A stretch of 53,608 bases of DNA, taken from contig JAFEAJ010000011.1 of assembly GCA_018266455.1 (NCBI GenBank), forward strand, positions 1-53,608, read 5' to 3'. Below, piece by piece: positions 42,493 to 51,288 of the stretch. Origin of the DNA: Bacteroidota bacterium (GTDB lineage Bacteria > Bacteroidota > Bacteroidia > Chitinophagales > Chitinophagaceae). A program made the position numbers and the translations under genes. The number at the start of each line of letters is the position of its first letter. Positions within the stretch are counted from its first letter, which is position 1. The notes beneath the pieces were generated by a model, which did no database searches, was not told the origin of the DNA, and saw only the letters and a list, made by a program, of their open reading frames with translations.

Positions 42493-43560
42493 TTATCTTT
42501 TTCCCATTTGCCTGAGGAAAGCCACGTGCGAAGCCACAGCATAGCGCACCCGAGGGTATTCAATATATGCAAGCCCATACTCCTGGCATGCCTGCCGTAT
42601 AATTTTGCTAATGGCAGGGTAGTGCACATGAGATATCTTTGGAAAGAGGTGATGCTCAATTTGGAAATTCAACCCGCCAACGAGCCAGCTTACCAGCTTG
42701 TTATTGGTCGCAAAATTAGCTGTAGTCTTAAGCTGGTGGACAGCCCATTCATCATCAAGCCTGCCTGTTTTCACATCTGCAACAGGAAAACTGGTGTGCT
42801 CAACGGTATGTGCCAACTGGAACACGATGCTGAGCACAAAGCCCGCCACACAGGAAAAAATAATAAAACCGACCAGCCAATCCACGAACCCGATTTTATA
42901 AATCGGCAGGAAAACAAAAAGGAACGCATTAAATAATTTAAAGCCCCAGAATACCAAGTGGTCTGACAAATTCATTTTTTTCAATTTCACAGAGCCGATC
43001 CTGCTTTTAAAATACTTTTGATAGTCAAGTACAAAAATCCAGAAAATATAGAGCAGGGAATAAAGAAACCAGAAATAGAAATGCTGGTATTTGTGCAGCT
43101 TATACTTTTTTTGTGTCTGGCTCATGCGCATCCATGGTTTGATGTCGATATCATCATCAACGCCATCCACATTGGTATAAGCATGGTGAATGATATTATG
43201 TTTCATATTCCACATGAAACTGTTGCCTCCTAAAATATTTACTGAAAAAGCTGCCACATGATTCAACCATTTATATTTACTGAAGCTGCCATGTGCGCCA
43301 TCATGCATAATATTAAATCCAATAGCAGCAACCACGCAGCCCAAAACCACACTTTCAAGTATGGCAAAAAAAACATTGGGAGTAAAAAACACGAGGTGAA
43401 TATATATAAATACAAATACGGCAATCAATATACCCGCTTTCATAAACAAACTGAGGTTGCCGGTAGTAGACTTGCCCACTGTTTCAAAATAATCACTGAT
43501 CCTTTTTTTCAGCTCTGTATGGAACGACCCCGATACATTGGCAAATTTTGGCAAAGACAT
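42493..43560 (-). CDS. Membrane fatty-acid desaturase (acyl-lipid/linoleoyl-CoA type)
   Basis: 355 aa. The three His boxes of front-end and acyl desaturases are present: H86-D-G-A-H90 (FNIMHDGAHGSF), H121-x3-H125-H126 (MKHNIIHHAYTN), and Q300-I-E-H303-H304 (LNFQIEHHLFP). The diiron site inserts a double bond into membrane fatty acids, using electrons from a ferredoxin or cytochrome partner. No cytochrome b5 domain is fused. Four to six helices lie around the His boxes. A 9-bp inverted repeat 35-81 bases upstream may be a regulatory site. Confidence 0.93.
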   Translation of the reverse strand: MSLPKFANVSGSFHTELKKRISDYFETVGKSTTGNLSLFMKAGILIAVFVFIYIHLVFFTPNVFFAILESVVLGCVVAAIGFNIMHDGAHGSFSKYKWLNHVAAFSVNILGGNSFMWNMKHNIIHHAYTNVDGVDDDIDIKPWMRMSQTQKKYKLHKYQHFYFWFLYSLLYIFWIFVLDYQKYFKSRIGSVKLKKMNLSDHLVFWGFKLFNAFLFVFLPIYKIGFVDWLVGFIIFSCVAGFVLSIVFQLAHTVEHTSFPVADVKTGRLDDEWAVHQLKTTANFATNNKLVSWLVGGLNFQIEHHLFPKISHVHYPAISKIIRQACQEYGLAYIEYPRVRYAVASHVAFLRQMGKR

Positions 43561-43594
43561 GGCACTTGATTGAGTGGTTAATATTTTATTGGCA

Positions 43595-43641
43595 GTGCAA
43601 GTTAGTTATAAAAAACAATTTTTGAATGTTAAAACTTGCAC
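43595..43641. repeat. Inverted repeat in the desaturase upstream region
   Basis: GTGCAAGTT (43595-43603) and AACTTGCAC (43633-43641) are exact 9-base inverted arms with a 29-base spacer, located between the desaturase start and the bshB1 stop. The wide spacing suits a protein-binding operator pair better than a hairpin terminator. Confidence 0.5.
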
Positions 43642-43677
43642 GACACCCACGCAAAAACAAATTTTATTTCAAAAAAG

Positions 43678-44415
43678 CTATGTATCTATTTGCACAAAGG
43701 CATCCATGCTTCGGATACCAATCATCTTTTCGCTGATGAGGCCTTCTGCGTAGGGCACACCAATCATTTTGCCGAACATCTGGTGACGCCCGATAACAGC
43801 ATTCAGGAATTCTGGAGTGGAGATATAAGTCTGCGGTTCTCCATTGTCATATCCCGAAGAAAAAAACTGAGACGAATATGCTTTGATAGATTCTAATTTT
43901 CTGTCAAAGACTTTGGTGATGTCATAAACAAATGTTGGATTATAGTACCTGTCCTGTATGTAATGGAAAATATACTTTGGCCTCCATGCATCCTGCAAAT
44001 TTCCTTTATCATCTTCCGTCATAATTTTCCGGAGGCCGCTTAAAAAACAGGCATCGGCTATCAAATGGCCGGCACGGCCGTGGTCAGGGTGACGATCATC
44101 CAGGTTATTGGCCAGCACAATCTCCGGTTGATATTTTCTAATGGCGCGGATCAATAATCGTTGGTGTTCTTCGTCGTTCTTAAAAAACCCATCGGCCATG
44201 CCCAGGTTTTCGCGAGCATCTAATTGCATAATGGCTGCGGCCTTTGCAGATTCCTTGGCCCTAAGCTCGGGAGTGCCCCGGGTGCCCAGTTCACCACGGG
44301 TCAAATCAATTACCCCGGTTTTTTTCCCGTTTATCTTCTCCACCATTAATATGCCGGCACAACCAAGCTCAACATCATCTGGGTGCACAGCTATAGCAAG
44401 AATATCAAGTTTCAT
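43678..44415 (-). CDS. bshB1: Bacillithiol biosynthesis deacetylase BshB1
   Basis: 245 aa, LmbE/PIG-L family. It removes acetate from GlcNAc-malate, the second step of bacillithiol synthesis. The zinc-site signature is AVHPDDVELGCAG (H12, D14 or D15), with the third ligand in DRHPDHGRAGHLI. The block DLTRGELGTRGTPELR is typical of BshB1. Other bsh genes are not in the window. The -7-like box TAGATTTG sits four bases before the ATG, so a leaderless mRNA is possible. Confidence 0.94.
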   Translation of the reverse strand: MKLDILAIAVHPDDVELGCAGILMVEKINGKKTGVIDLTRGELGTRGTPELRAKESAKAAAIMQLDARENLGMADGFFKNDEEHQRLLIRAIRKYQPEIVLANNLDDRHPDHGRAGHLIADACFLSGLRKIMTEDDKGNLQDAWRPKYIFHYIQDRYYNPTFVYDITKVFDRKLESIKAYSSQFFSSGYDNGEPQTYISTPEFLNAVIGRHQMFGKMIGVPYAEGLISEKMIGIRSMDAFVQIDT

Positions 44416-44419
44416 GGCG

Positions 44420-44427
44420 CAAATCTA
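44420..44427 (-). promoter_or_regulatory. -7 box immediately upstream of bshB1
   Basis: TAGATTTG on the minus strand is an exact TAnnTTTG match, followed by CGCC and the ATG. A TTG lies 22 bases further upstream (44450-44452), slightly long for -33. The same box-CGCC-ATG arrangement occurs at the phosphatase gene at 26022-26036. Confidence 0.55.
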
Positions 44428-44557
44428 AAATGAAAATGCGAGAATGGCTCAATAGCTATATGAAACAATTAATGCTTACAATCTATATGCCCCGGCGATA
44501 AAACCTGCTGCAGTCATTGATGCATTTTCACATTTTCAAATTGCGCCATTTTCTCCT

Positions 44558-44565
44558 TAATTTCG
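44558..44565 (+). promoter_or_regulatory. -7 box upstream of lpdA
   Basis: TAATTTCG, one base from TAnnTTTG, lies 37 bases before the lpdA ATG, inside a spacer sharing the words ATTTTCAAATTGCGCCATT with the nuoC-nuoD gap. A TTG at 44541-44543 is only 14 bases upstream. Confidence 0.4.
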
Positions 44566-44602
44566 CACCCGTTTCATTCAACCAATCAACAAATCAACTT
44601 AT

Positions 44603-46006
44603 ATGGCATACGATGTAGTTGTTCTCGGAAGCGGCCCAGGCGGATATGTTGCCGCCATCCGCGCATCTCAGTTGGGTCTTAAAACAGCTATTGTTGAAAA
44701 AGAAAGCCTGGGCGGCATCTGCCTCAACTGGGGCTGCATCCCCACAAAAGCATTATTAAAAAGCGCCCAGGTTTACCAGGATATACTTCATGCAAAAGAC
44801 TTTGGCATTGAAGCCAGCGGGTCGCCCGACTTCCCGGCAGTGATCAAACGCAGCCGCGGTGTAGCCGATAAAATGAGCAAGGGCGTTCAATTCCTGATGC
44901 GCAAGAATAAGATTGATGTCATCATGGGCTACGGCAGGTTGAAAGCAAAAGGGCAGCTCGAAGTTACTGGCGCTGATGGCAAAGCACAAATGGTGGATGG
45001 CAAGCATATTATTGTTGCAACTGGCGCACGAAGCAAAGAATTGCCCAACCTGAAACAAGATGGCAAAAAAGTAATTGGTTATCGCGAAGCTATGGTGCTC
45101 TCTCAAAAACCGAAAAGCATTATTGTGGTGGGCAGCGGTGCTATTGGTGTTGAGTTCGCATATTTTTACCACAGCATGGGCGCAAAAGTCACCATCGTTG
45201 AATTCTTGCCAAGGATTGTCCCGGTAGAAGATGAAGAAGTTTCAAAAGAACTGGAAAAAAATTATAAAAAAATCGGTATTGATATTTTAACCAGTAGCGA
45301 AGTAACAAGCGTTGATACAAGCGGGGCCGGTGTGAAAGCAAAAGTAAAAACACAAACCGGTGAAATTATTCTGGAAGCTGATGTGGTTTTAAGCGCTGTA
45401 GGCGTAACGGCTAATATTGAAAATATCGGTCTTGAAGGGCTGGGTATAAAAACAGAGAAAGGAAAAATCGTTGTTGACAAGTACTATCAAACAAATGTTG
45501 CAGGCATTTATTCAATTGGCGACTGTGCCCCGGGACAGGCGCTTGCCCATGTTGCTTCGAAAGAAGGAATTATTTGTGCAGAGCATATCGGTTACAACGA
45601 AAAGAAATATGCGCACCAACCCGAACCGCTCGATTATAGCAACGTCCCGGGCTGCACTTACTGCACTCCTGAAATAGCCTCAGTAGGTTTAACTGAGAAG
45701 CAGGCACGCGATGCAGGTTATGAAGTGAAGGTCGGCAAGTTCCCGCTTAGCGCCTCCGGTAAAGCTTCTGCTGCCGGCCACACTGAAGGTTTCATTAAAG
45801 TGGTGTTCGATGCAAAATACGGCGAGTGGCTTGGCACGCACATGATTGGCTATAATGTAACAGAAATCATCATTGAAACTGTTGTGGGTAGAAAGTTAGA
45901 GACCACCTATCATGAAGTGCTCAACAGCATACACCCACACCCCACCATTAGCGAAAGCGTTAAAGATGCCATCGAAGTGGCTTATGGGGAAGCCATACAC
46001 TTGTAA
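44603..46006 (+). CDS. lpdA: Dihydrolipoyl dehydrogenase
   Basis: 467 aa. This is the FAD-dependent E3 subunit of 2-oxoacid dehydrogenase and glycine-cleavage complexes, oxidising dihydrolipoamide with NAD+. The N-terminal FAD-binding Rossmann motif is VVVLGSGPGGYVAAIRA, the redox disulfide is C40-x4-C45 in GGICLNWGCIPTK, the NAD motif is IIVVGSGAIGVEFAYF, and the active-site His is in NSIHPHPTISESVKDAI. No E1/E2 gene is adjacent. Full length and unremarkable. Confidence 0.97.
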   Translation: MAYDVVVLGSGPGGYVAAIRASQLGLKTAIVEKESLGGICLNWGCIPTKALLKSAQVYQDILHAKDFGIEASGSPDFPAVIKRSRGVADKMSKGVQFLMRKNKIDVIMGYGRLKAKGQLEVTGADGKAQMVDGKHIIVATGARSKELPNLKQDGKKVIGYREAMVLSQKPKSIIVVGSGAIGVEFAYFYHSMGAKVTIVEFLPRIVPVEDEEVSKELEKNYKKIGIDILTSSEVTSVDTSGAGVKAKVKTQTGEIILEADVVLSAVGVTANIENIGLEGLGIKTEKGKIVVDKYYQTNVAGIYSIGDCAPGQALAHVASKEGIICAEHIGYNEKKYAHQPEPLDYSNVPGCTYCTPEIASVGLTEKQARDAGYEVKVGKFPLSASGKASAAGHTEGFIKVVFDAKYGEWLGTHMIGYNVTEIIIETVVGRKLETTYHEVLNSIHPHPTISESVKDAIEVAYGEAIHL

Positions 46007-46089
46007 GCCCATAAAAAAAAAGCGAACGTCAAAAATCGTTAATAATAAAAAAGAAAGGCCACATCATCTTTCAGTAATACAAGCGGAGT

Positions 46090-46707
46090 TCATTTCCATT
46101 TTAGTGTATTGACCAAGTGTGCCATATCCACCTGGAGAAAATCATTTACAATCCCCAGCGAGTCGGCGTTCGGCGTTGTATCAAAATACAATGCCCCCCG
46201 CAAAAAATGTTTTGTTGAGTCGCTCACAAAAAACTGTTTTGCCGTTGCAGCATTCCCGCCAACATTAAAAAAAACTCCTGTTACCCCCAATGGTGTCCTC
46301 ATCATCGAATCTTCAATAGAAGTTGCTTTATAGCTGTGCTTGAAGGTCATTTTATAAGCATCCTCTTTCAGCTTGTCAAAGCTATTTGCTCCTATTTGCT
46401 TATAGCTCATATAAATCCTGGCATTGAACTGCGGAAAGTCAATATTAATCCAATAAGGGTTCTCTGGTTTTGCATCGAAAAATGAAGTGTCTTGGGCAAT
46501 GGTTGCATAAACCGGGTATTCAAATGAATAAGGATAACCCGGCGTGTCAAAAAGCCGGTATTCATGTTTTGGGAAGTCGATCTTGAAATACCCTGCGGGC
46601 TTAGGTGTATAAGTGCTGTTGCAGGCAACAAGCAATACGGAAAAAAAAACAAAAAACAGGGTATGGGGGAATGGCCAGTTTTTATTGAACACGTATAATA
46701 ATTTCAA
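46090..46707 (-). CDS. gldD: Gliding motility lipoprotein GldD
   Basis: 205 aa. The lipobox is SVLLVACNS, so it is anchored in a membrane after processing. The opening after the lipobox, YTPKPAGYFKIDFPKHEYR, is the hallmark of GldD, a protein needed for gliding motility and linked to the type IX secretion machinery. The start is a TTG at 46707, 10 bases after the gldE stop; a GTG at 46692 is an alternative. No in-frame ATG exists before the signal sequence. It is the last gene of the ssb-gldE-gldD cluster. Confidence 0.92.
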   Translation of the reverse strand: MKLLYVFNKNWPFPHTLFFVFFSVLLVACNSTYTPKPAGYFKIDFPKHEYRLFDTPGYPYSFEYPVYATIAQDTSFFDAKPENPYWINIDFPQFNARIYMSYKQIGANSFDKLKEDAYKMTFKHSYKATSIEDSMMRTPLGVTGVFFNVGGNAATAKQFFVSDSTKHFLRGALYFDTTPNADSLGIVNDFLQVDMAHLVNTLKWK

Positions 46708-46717
46708 AGTAAGAAAA

Positions 46718-48058
46718 TCAGCTTTGTTGAACTTTTATAGCCACCTTTACTTTTTTCACGCGGCTTTGGTTCGCATCAATAACAGTAAATTCAAAATCAC
46801 CACAAGGCAATACGTCATTTGGCTTGGGGATTTCTCCTGCAAGCTCCAGTATCAAACCCGCAAGCGAATCACTCTCTCCTTTTACCTGGTCAAATGTATC
46901 TTCAGGTAAATGCATGGCTTTACACACATCTTTGATCATAGTCCTTCCCTCGAACATATAGGTGCCGTCATCCATTTGCCTGTTTATGTTCTCTTCTTCA
47001 TCAAACTCATCTTTAATTTCCCCAATCACTTCTTCCAAAATATCTTCTAAAGTTATGATGCCACTTGTGCCCCCAAATTCATCAACTACAATTGCAAAAT
47101 GGGTCCTTTTAGCCTGAAACTCTTTCAATAAATCTTCAATCAATTTATTTTCATGCACAAAATAAGGCTGTCGCATTAAACTTCGCCAGTCAAAGCCTGC
47201 CGGCTCGTTCAATACCAGCATCAGGTCTTTAGTATGTATCATGCCAATAATCTCATCGAGGCTGTGTTTGTAAACCGGCAAACGCGAATAATGAAGCTCT
47301 TCAATTTTAGCTTTCAGTTCAGCAAATGAAAGGGATGATTCAATCCCGCTCACATCCAACCTGGTTTTCATAACCTGCTTAACTGTGATGTTACCGAATT
47401 TAATGATGCCCTTCAGTATATTCTTTTCTTCTTCCGAAGCGTCGTTGTCTGTCGCAATATCAATAGACTGGTCAAGTTCGGCAAAGTCGAGCCCCGGTTT
47501 TTTTTTGCTTCTGAATAGTTTTTCAATAATCTCCGACTGGCTCACCATCCACCCGCTTGCCTTTTTGAAAAGAAGATGGATGATTTCCACAATACCCGAA
47601 GTATAATAAGCAAACTGCAGGTTATTCTGCGATGCCCAAACTTTTGGCATCACTTCTCCGAACAATAAAATCAAAAAACTAACAATCAGCAATTTTACCA
47701 ACAGCTCAAACAACCAGAAGTTCTGCTTCAACAAGACCAACTGGTCGATCAAAAAATTAGAAAGGATAATGATTGCTATATTCACGATGATGTTTGCAAT
47801 CAATAAGGAGCCGAGCAATAATTTTGGCTCCTCCAAAAGAGCAACAATCCGCTTCCATGATGCATCCTGCTTTGTTTTGAGGATATTTACATCTTTATAG
47901 CTTAGCGAAAAAAAAGCAATCTGTGAGCCCGAAACAATAAAAGAGACAATAAGCAAAAAAAGAATAAGAACAGCCAAAATGGATGTTGCCTGTGGGTTAA
48001 TGGCCAGGAACCTAAAATGTAAGCAGTTAACAAAAAAAAGTGTAGTTAGATTCTCCAA
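46718..48058 (-). CDS. gldE: GldE, CorC/CNNM-type membrane protein with CBS pair
   Basis: 446 aa. Four N-terminal helices form a DUF21/CNNM domain (about 22-200: SGSQIAFFSLSYKDVNIL), followed by two CBS domains (about 220-350: VMKTRLDVSGIES, VDEFGGTSGIITLEDILEE) and a C-terminal CorC_HlyC domain (about 360-440). GldE is paired with GldD in gliding bacteria and resembles magnesium/cobalt efflux proteins. The predicted start is TTG at 48058; the first 20 residues are poorly conserved, so the true start may lie further in. Confidence 0.92.
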   Translation of the reverse strand: MENLTTLFFVNCLHFRFLAINPQATSILAVLILFLLIVSFIVSGSQIAFFSLSYKDVNILKTKQDASWKRIVALLEEPKLLLGSLLIANIIVNIAIIILSNFLIDQLVLLKQNFWLFELLVKLLIVSFLILLFGEVMPKVWASQNNLQFAYYTSGIVEIIHLLFKKASGWMVSQSEIIEKLFRSKKKPGLDFAELDQSIDIATDNDASEEEKNILKGIIKFGNITVKQVMKTRLDVSGIESSLSFAELKAKIEELHYSRLPVYKHSLDEIIGMIHTKDLMLVLNEPAGFDWRSLMRQPYFVHENKLIEDLLKEFQAKRTHFAIVVDEFGGTSGIITLEDILEEVIGEIKDEFDEEENINRQMDDGTYMFEGRTMIKDVCKAMHLPEDTFDQVKGESDSLAGLILELAGEIPKPNDVLPCGDFEFTVIDANQSRVKKVKVAIKVQQS

Positions 48059-48148
48059 AGCAAATTGGGTTTCATTAGCAATAAACCAAAGGCATCAGCC
48101 GGATACCCCCTGTCGAGTATGTGCGGCAAATTTAACAAATTGTTGTTC

Positions 48149-48583
48149 TTAAAATGTCAAATCTTCCGGGCGTTCATTTATTGGGGGCAAATCTTGAGAC
48201 CCAGCTATGTCGCCACTTTCCGGCGGGATGTGGGCATGGTTAATGCTGTCCGTTCGTTTATCGAGCATGATCAGGTTGTCGCCCACCACTTCTGTAGCAA
48301 ATTTTTTATTTCCTTCTTTGTCTTCCCAGCTCCTGGTCCTCAGTCGGCCTTCTATATAAACAAGGCTTCCTTTGTGAAGGTATTTCTGTGCCAGCTCAGC
48401 AAGGCCTCGCCACAGAACAACCGTGTGCCATTCAGTCTGGGAAATCAATTTTCCAGCTCTGTCTTTAAAAGTTTCTGTTGTGGCCAATGAAAACTTTGCC
48501 ACCGCAATATTTCCTTCAAGATGTTGTATATCGGGGTCTTTCCCCAAATTGCCAATGAGCATCACCCTGTTAACTCCTCTCAT
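48149..48583 (-). CDS. ssb: Single-stranded DNA-binding protein
   Basis: 144 aa. An OB-fold domain (about 3-110) begins GVNRVMLIGNLGKDPDIQ and includes WHTVVLWRGLAELAQKYLHKG, the DNA-binding face, and GRLRTRSWEDKEG. A short polar tail ends PEDLTF, a variant of the acidic DDxPF tip that recruits repair and replication proteins. It starts the ssb-gldE-gldD run and lies downstream of mutY. An adjacent mutY-ssb-gldE-gldD order is common in Bacteroidota. Confidence 0.95.
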   Translation of the reverse strand: MRGVNRVMLIGNLGKDPDIQHLEGNIAVAKFSLATTETFKDRAGKLISQTEWHTVVLWRGLAELAQKYLHKGSLVYIEGRLRTRSWEDKEGNKKFATEVVGDNLIMLDKRTDSINHAHIPPESGDIAGSQDLPPINERPEDLTF

Positions 48584-48764
48584 AATATCTGAAGTTTGAT
48601 TGGTTGACCATCCCGTTTGAACAAAATACCTTTCTAAAGTTAGATTTTTTCAGGCAAAAAGAAAAAGATAATTCCCGCTCAGGTTGTTAAGGGAAAGAAC
48701 TGGTCGAGCAGGCAAACTTTAAAAAATACTGTTCACAAAAGAGCCCACTTAAAAATCAGGCAAT

Positions 48765-49829
48765 TCAAAGCCGGTCTAAATATGCTGTTATAGGCTTTGG
48801 AAAAGGATATTTTTTGAGGTCGCTCATTTTGACAAGAAAATATTCTTTTATTAATATCGGGCTGGGTATAGCGACATGAATGAACCGGACATGGATGGTT
48901 TGATGAGTTAGCTGCCATCTGTACAGTTCAGAAATTTTCTCTGTCGATATATCTTCCCCCCGAAAAATGTCTTTGATAAAACTGCTTTCACTGATTTCTA
49001 TTTTTTGTAGCGGCTTCTTTGACTCGAGCAAAACAAATTGATATAAGTTCTGCCAAATATCTTTTTCTGTGCGCTGGCTGATGTAAACATTATTGCCAGT
49101 CCTGATGATAAAATAATAAAGCCATCTTTCCTTTTTGAATTTTTTTTTTGCTTTCACAGGCAGAGCGCTCACAAGGTTATTTTGGTATGCCTGGCAATCT
49201 TCAAGCTGGGGGCATTGCTGACAAAGAGGGTTTTTCGGTTTACAGATGACCGCCCCAAAATCCATGATTGCCTGGTTATATGCCGAAGGTTTTTTTTTAT
49301 CGAGCAAAGCAGCTGCAAGGTCTGCATACAGCTTTTTCCCTTCTGTGCTATCAACCGGGGCGCTTATGGCAAAATAGCGTGATAAAATTCTTTCAACATT
49401 TCCATCGACCACTGCATACGGCAAGTTGTACGCGAATGAAGCAATTGCCGCAGCAGTATATGGGCCTATGCCTTTTAGCTCCCTTATTTCATTATAGGTT
49501 TCGGGAAACTTTCCTTTTCTTGTTTTGGAAATAATTTTTGCGGTATCAATAAGGTTTTTGCAACGGTTATAATAACCAAGCCCCTCCCATAATTTAAATA
49601 CTTTTTTTGAAGGAGCTTTTGCCAGGTGGTTAATTGTCGGGAAGGCTTTAATAAATTTCTCATAATAGCTCCAGCCTTGTTCCACCCTGGTTTGCTGTAA
49701 AATAATTTCGCTGAGCCATATTTTATATGGGTCTATTTCTCTTTTCCAGGGCATGTCCCGTTTGTTTTCCTGCTTGTCCCATTGCAAGAGTTTTTTGCTA
49801 AAGCCCGCTTCCATTTTCGATCGTTTCAT
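48765..49829 (-). CDS. mutY: Adenine DNA glycosylase MutY
   Basis: 354 aa. It removes adenine mispaired with 8-oxoguanine. The opening WDKQENKRDMPWKREIDPYK is normal for the family, the helix-hairpin-helix LKGIGPYTAAAIASFAY carries the DNA-contact loop, the catalytic Asp is in AVVDGNVERILSRY, and the [4Fe-4S] site is CKPKNPLCQQCPQLEDC (C-x6-C-x2-C-x5-C). The C-terminal NUDIX-like 8-oxoG recognition domain covers about 235-350. The start is ATG at 49829; M6 (49814) is also possible. Confidence 0.95.
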   Translation of the reverse strand: MKRSKMEAGFSKKLLQWDKQENKRDMPWKREIDPYKIWLSEIILQQTRVEQGWSYYEKFIKAFPTINHLAKAPSKKVFKLWEGLGYYNRCKNLIDTAKIISKTRKGKFPETYNEIRELKGIGPYTAAAIASFAYNLPYAVVDGNVERILSRYFAISAPVDSTEGKKLYADLAAALLDKKKPSAYNQAIMDFGAVICKPKNPLCQQCPQLEDCQAYQNNLVSALPVKAKKKFKKERWLYYFIIRTGNNVYISQRTEKDIWQNLYQFVLLESKKPLQKIEISESSFIKDIFRGEDISTEKISELYRWQLTHQTIHVRFIHVAIPSPILIKEYFLVKMSDLKKYPFPKPITAYLDRL

Positions 49830-49975
49830 GCTGGGGTTTTCAGAAAAAAATATCGAAAAAAAATTTCAAATACTGTATACTCATAATCAATCTTTTGCGT
49901 TATAGTCAAAATTTGCGTCAAAATTCATGGAACAGGTTATAAAAAATGAATTTTCATGAAGCGATTGCAGTTTAG

Positions 49976-49983
49976 TAATTTTG
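49976..49983 (+). promoter_or_regulatory. -7 box upstream of the HU gene
   Basis: TAATTTTG, an exact TAnnTTTG match, lies 39 bases before the HU ATG. A strong promoter is expected for a nucleoid protein. A TTG at 49965-49967 is too close for -33, so only the -7 element is supported. The divergent mutY promoter should lie in the same 193-bp gap. Confidence 0.45.
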
Positions 49984-50022
49984 TTATATATTTAAAATCA
50001 GAAACTTATAAAATAAGCTCCA

Positions 50023-50343
50023 ATGAGAAAAGCCGATTTGGTTAACAAAATTTCAGAAAAAACAGGTATTCCTAAAGTTGATGTGCTCGTAACTTTAGAA
50101 ACCATGTTCAAAGAAGTTAAAGATACTTTGTCTTCCGGAGAAAACATTTATATACGTGGCTTTGGAAGTTTCATCACGAAAAAAAGAGCTGCAAAAATCG
50201 GAAGGAACATCAAGAAGAACGTGGCTGTTCATATTCCGGAACATTACATTCCTGCTTTTAAACCTGCAAAAGAATTCGTTGCTGAAGTAAAAAAATTGCA
50301 GTCAGTAAAAGAAGATCAGCCAAACCCCGAAGAAGAGATGTAA
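50023..50343 (+). CDS. HU/IHF-family DNA-binding protein
   Basis: 106 aa. The N-terminal helices MRKADLVNKISEKTGIPKVD and the beta-arm region IYIRGFGSFITKKRAAKIGR followed by a Pro-containing PEHYIPAFKPAKEF are the full HU/IHF fold. An acidic tail (VKEDQPNPEEEM) replaces the usual end. It bends DNA as a dimer. It is divergent from mutY and 23 bases upstream of a TPR protein gene that shares its direction, a conserved Bacteroidota arrangement. Confidence 0.94.
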   Translation: MRKADLVNKISEKTGIPKVDVLVTLETMFKEVKDTLSSGENIYIRGFGSFITKKRAAKIGRNIKKNVAVHIPEHYIPAFKPAKEFVAEVKKLQSVKEDQPNPEEEM

Positions 50344-50366
50344 CTTTGCTGCCTTAATTTTTTGAT

Positions 50367-51230
50367 GTGAAAAGACAGCAATATCTTTTAGCGACAAGCG
50401 GTGCCGTTTTATTGGTTATTGTTTATTTTTTCGGGCAAACCATACCTGCTAAGAAGGCGGCATCTCCCCCCGCCCAGGGCAATACTGCCGCTTCTTCCGC
50501 TAAGCCCATTGATATACAGGATATATTATCTGCCTCAAAATCAAAACTTAAACCTGGGCAACAAGCCTATATTGACAGAATTGAAAATTCAGTTGTCCGG
50601 GGAGATGTAAAGGAGCAACAAAAAAAAGCTTACCGGCAATTGGCTGTTTTTTGGAAAGATTCTGTTCAAAATGGTTTTTTGCCATTTATATATTATAATG
50701 CGGAAATAGCTAAATTGGATAATTCTGAAAAAAACCTCAACTTTGCAGCCCAATTATTTTTGGAAAACCTGCGCGGGCTTGATAATTCCTCTCTGAAAAC
50801 ATGGATGGCTGATCAGGCAAAAGACCTTTTTCAGAGATCGTTGAAGATTGACGCCAACAATGATTCAACAAAAATCGGTTTGGGAGCATGTTTCATGTTC
50901 GGAAGCGGCGCCGGCAACCCACAGGAAGTAATGCAGGGCATCCAGCAAATACTTGAAGTTGCACAAAGAGATTCAACCAACATGTATGCCCAGTTTATGC
51001 TTGGTTTAGGCGGGGCCATTTCGGGGCAATTTGACAAAGCAATAGAACGCTTAACAAAGGTTGTTTCGCACGAACCGGGCAACCTTGAGGCGATCATGAA
51101 GCTGGCAGAAATAAACGAACAAAAGGGCAATAATGAACAGGCTGTAAAATGGTACGGGCAAAGTAAAAAGATTATTAAAGATCCTGAAGTCCTCAAAGAA
51201 ATAGATGCACGGATCAAATCATTGCAATAA
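50367..51230 (+). CDS. Membrane-anchored TPR protein
   Basis: 287 aa. The start is GTG at 50367; the ATG two bases earlier runs straight into TGA. One N-terminal helix (about 7-24) is followed by an Ala/Pro/Ser-rich linker, then TPR units at about 145-285 (AKDLFQRSLKIDANNDSTKI, FDKAIERLTKVVSHEPGNLE, EQKGNNEQAVKWYGQSKK). The protein probably sits in the inner membrane with its TPRs outside. It lies between the HU gene and a tiny basic-protein gene, ahead of rng. Partner unknown. Confidence 0.85.
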   Translation: MKRQQYLLATSGAVLLVIVYFFGQTIPAKKAASPPAQGNTAASSAKPIDIQDILSASKSKLKPGQQAYIDRIENSVVRGDVKEQQKKAYRQLAVFWKDSVQNGFLPFIYYNAEIAKLDNSEKNLNFAAQLFLENLRGLDNSSLKTWMADQAKDLFQRSLKIDANNDSTKIGLGACFMFGSGAGNPQEVMQGIQQILEVAQRDSTNMYAQFMLGLGGAISGQFDKAIERLTKVVSHEPGNLEAIMKLAEINEQKGNNEQAVKWYGQSKKIIKDPEVLKEIDARIKSLQ

Positions 51231-51288
51231 GACCTTATTAATATTTTATTGAACTGAATTTTATTATTAACTAAAAGAAATTTTTTGT

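Noticed and set aside
48795..48805. CTTTGGAAAAG string, as in the MITE-like elements, near the 3' end of mutY
   Set aside because: It encodes conserved-position MutY residues and has no inverted terminal repeats around it. A chance match of 11 bases.
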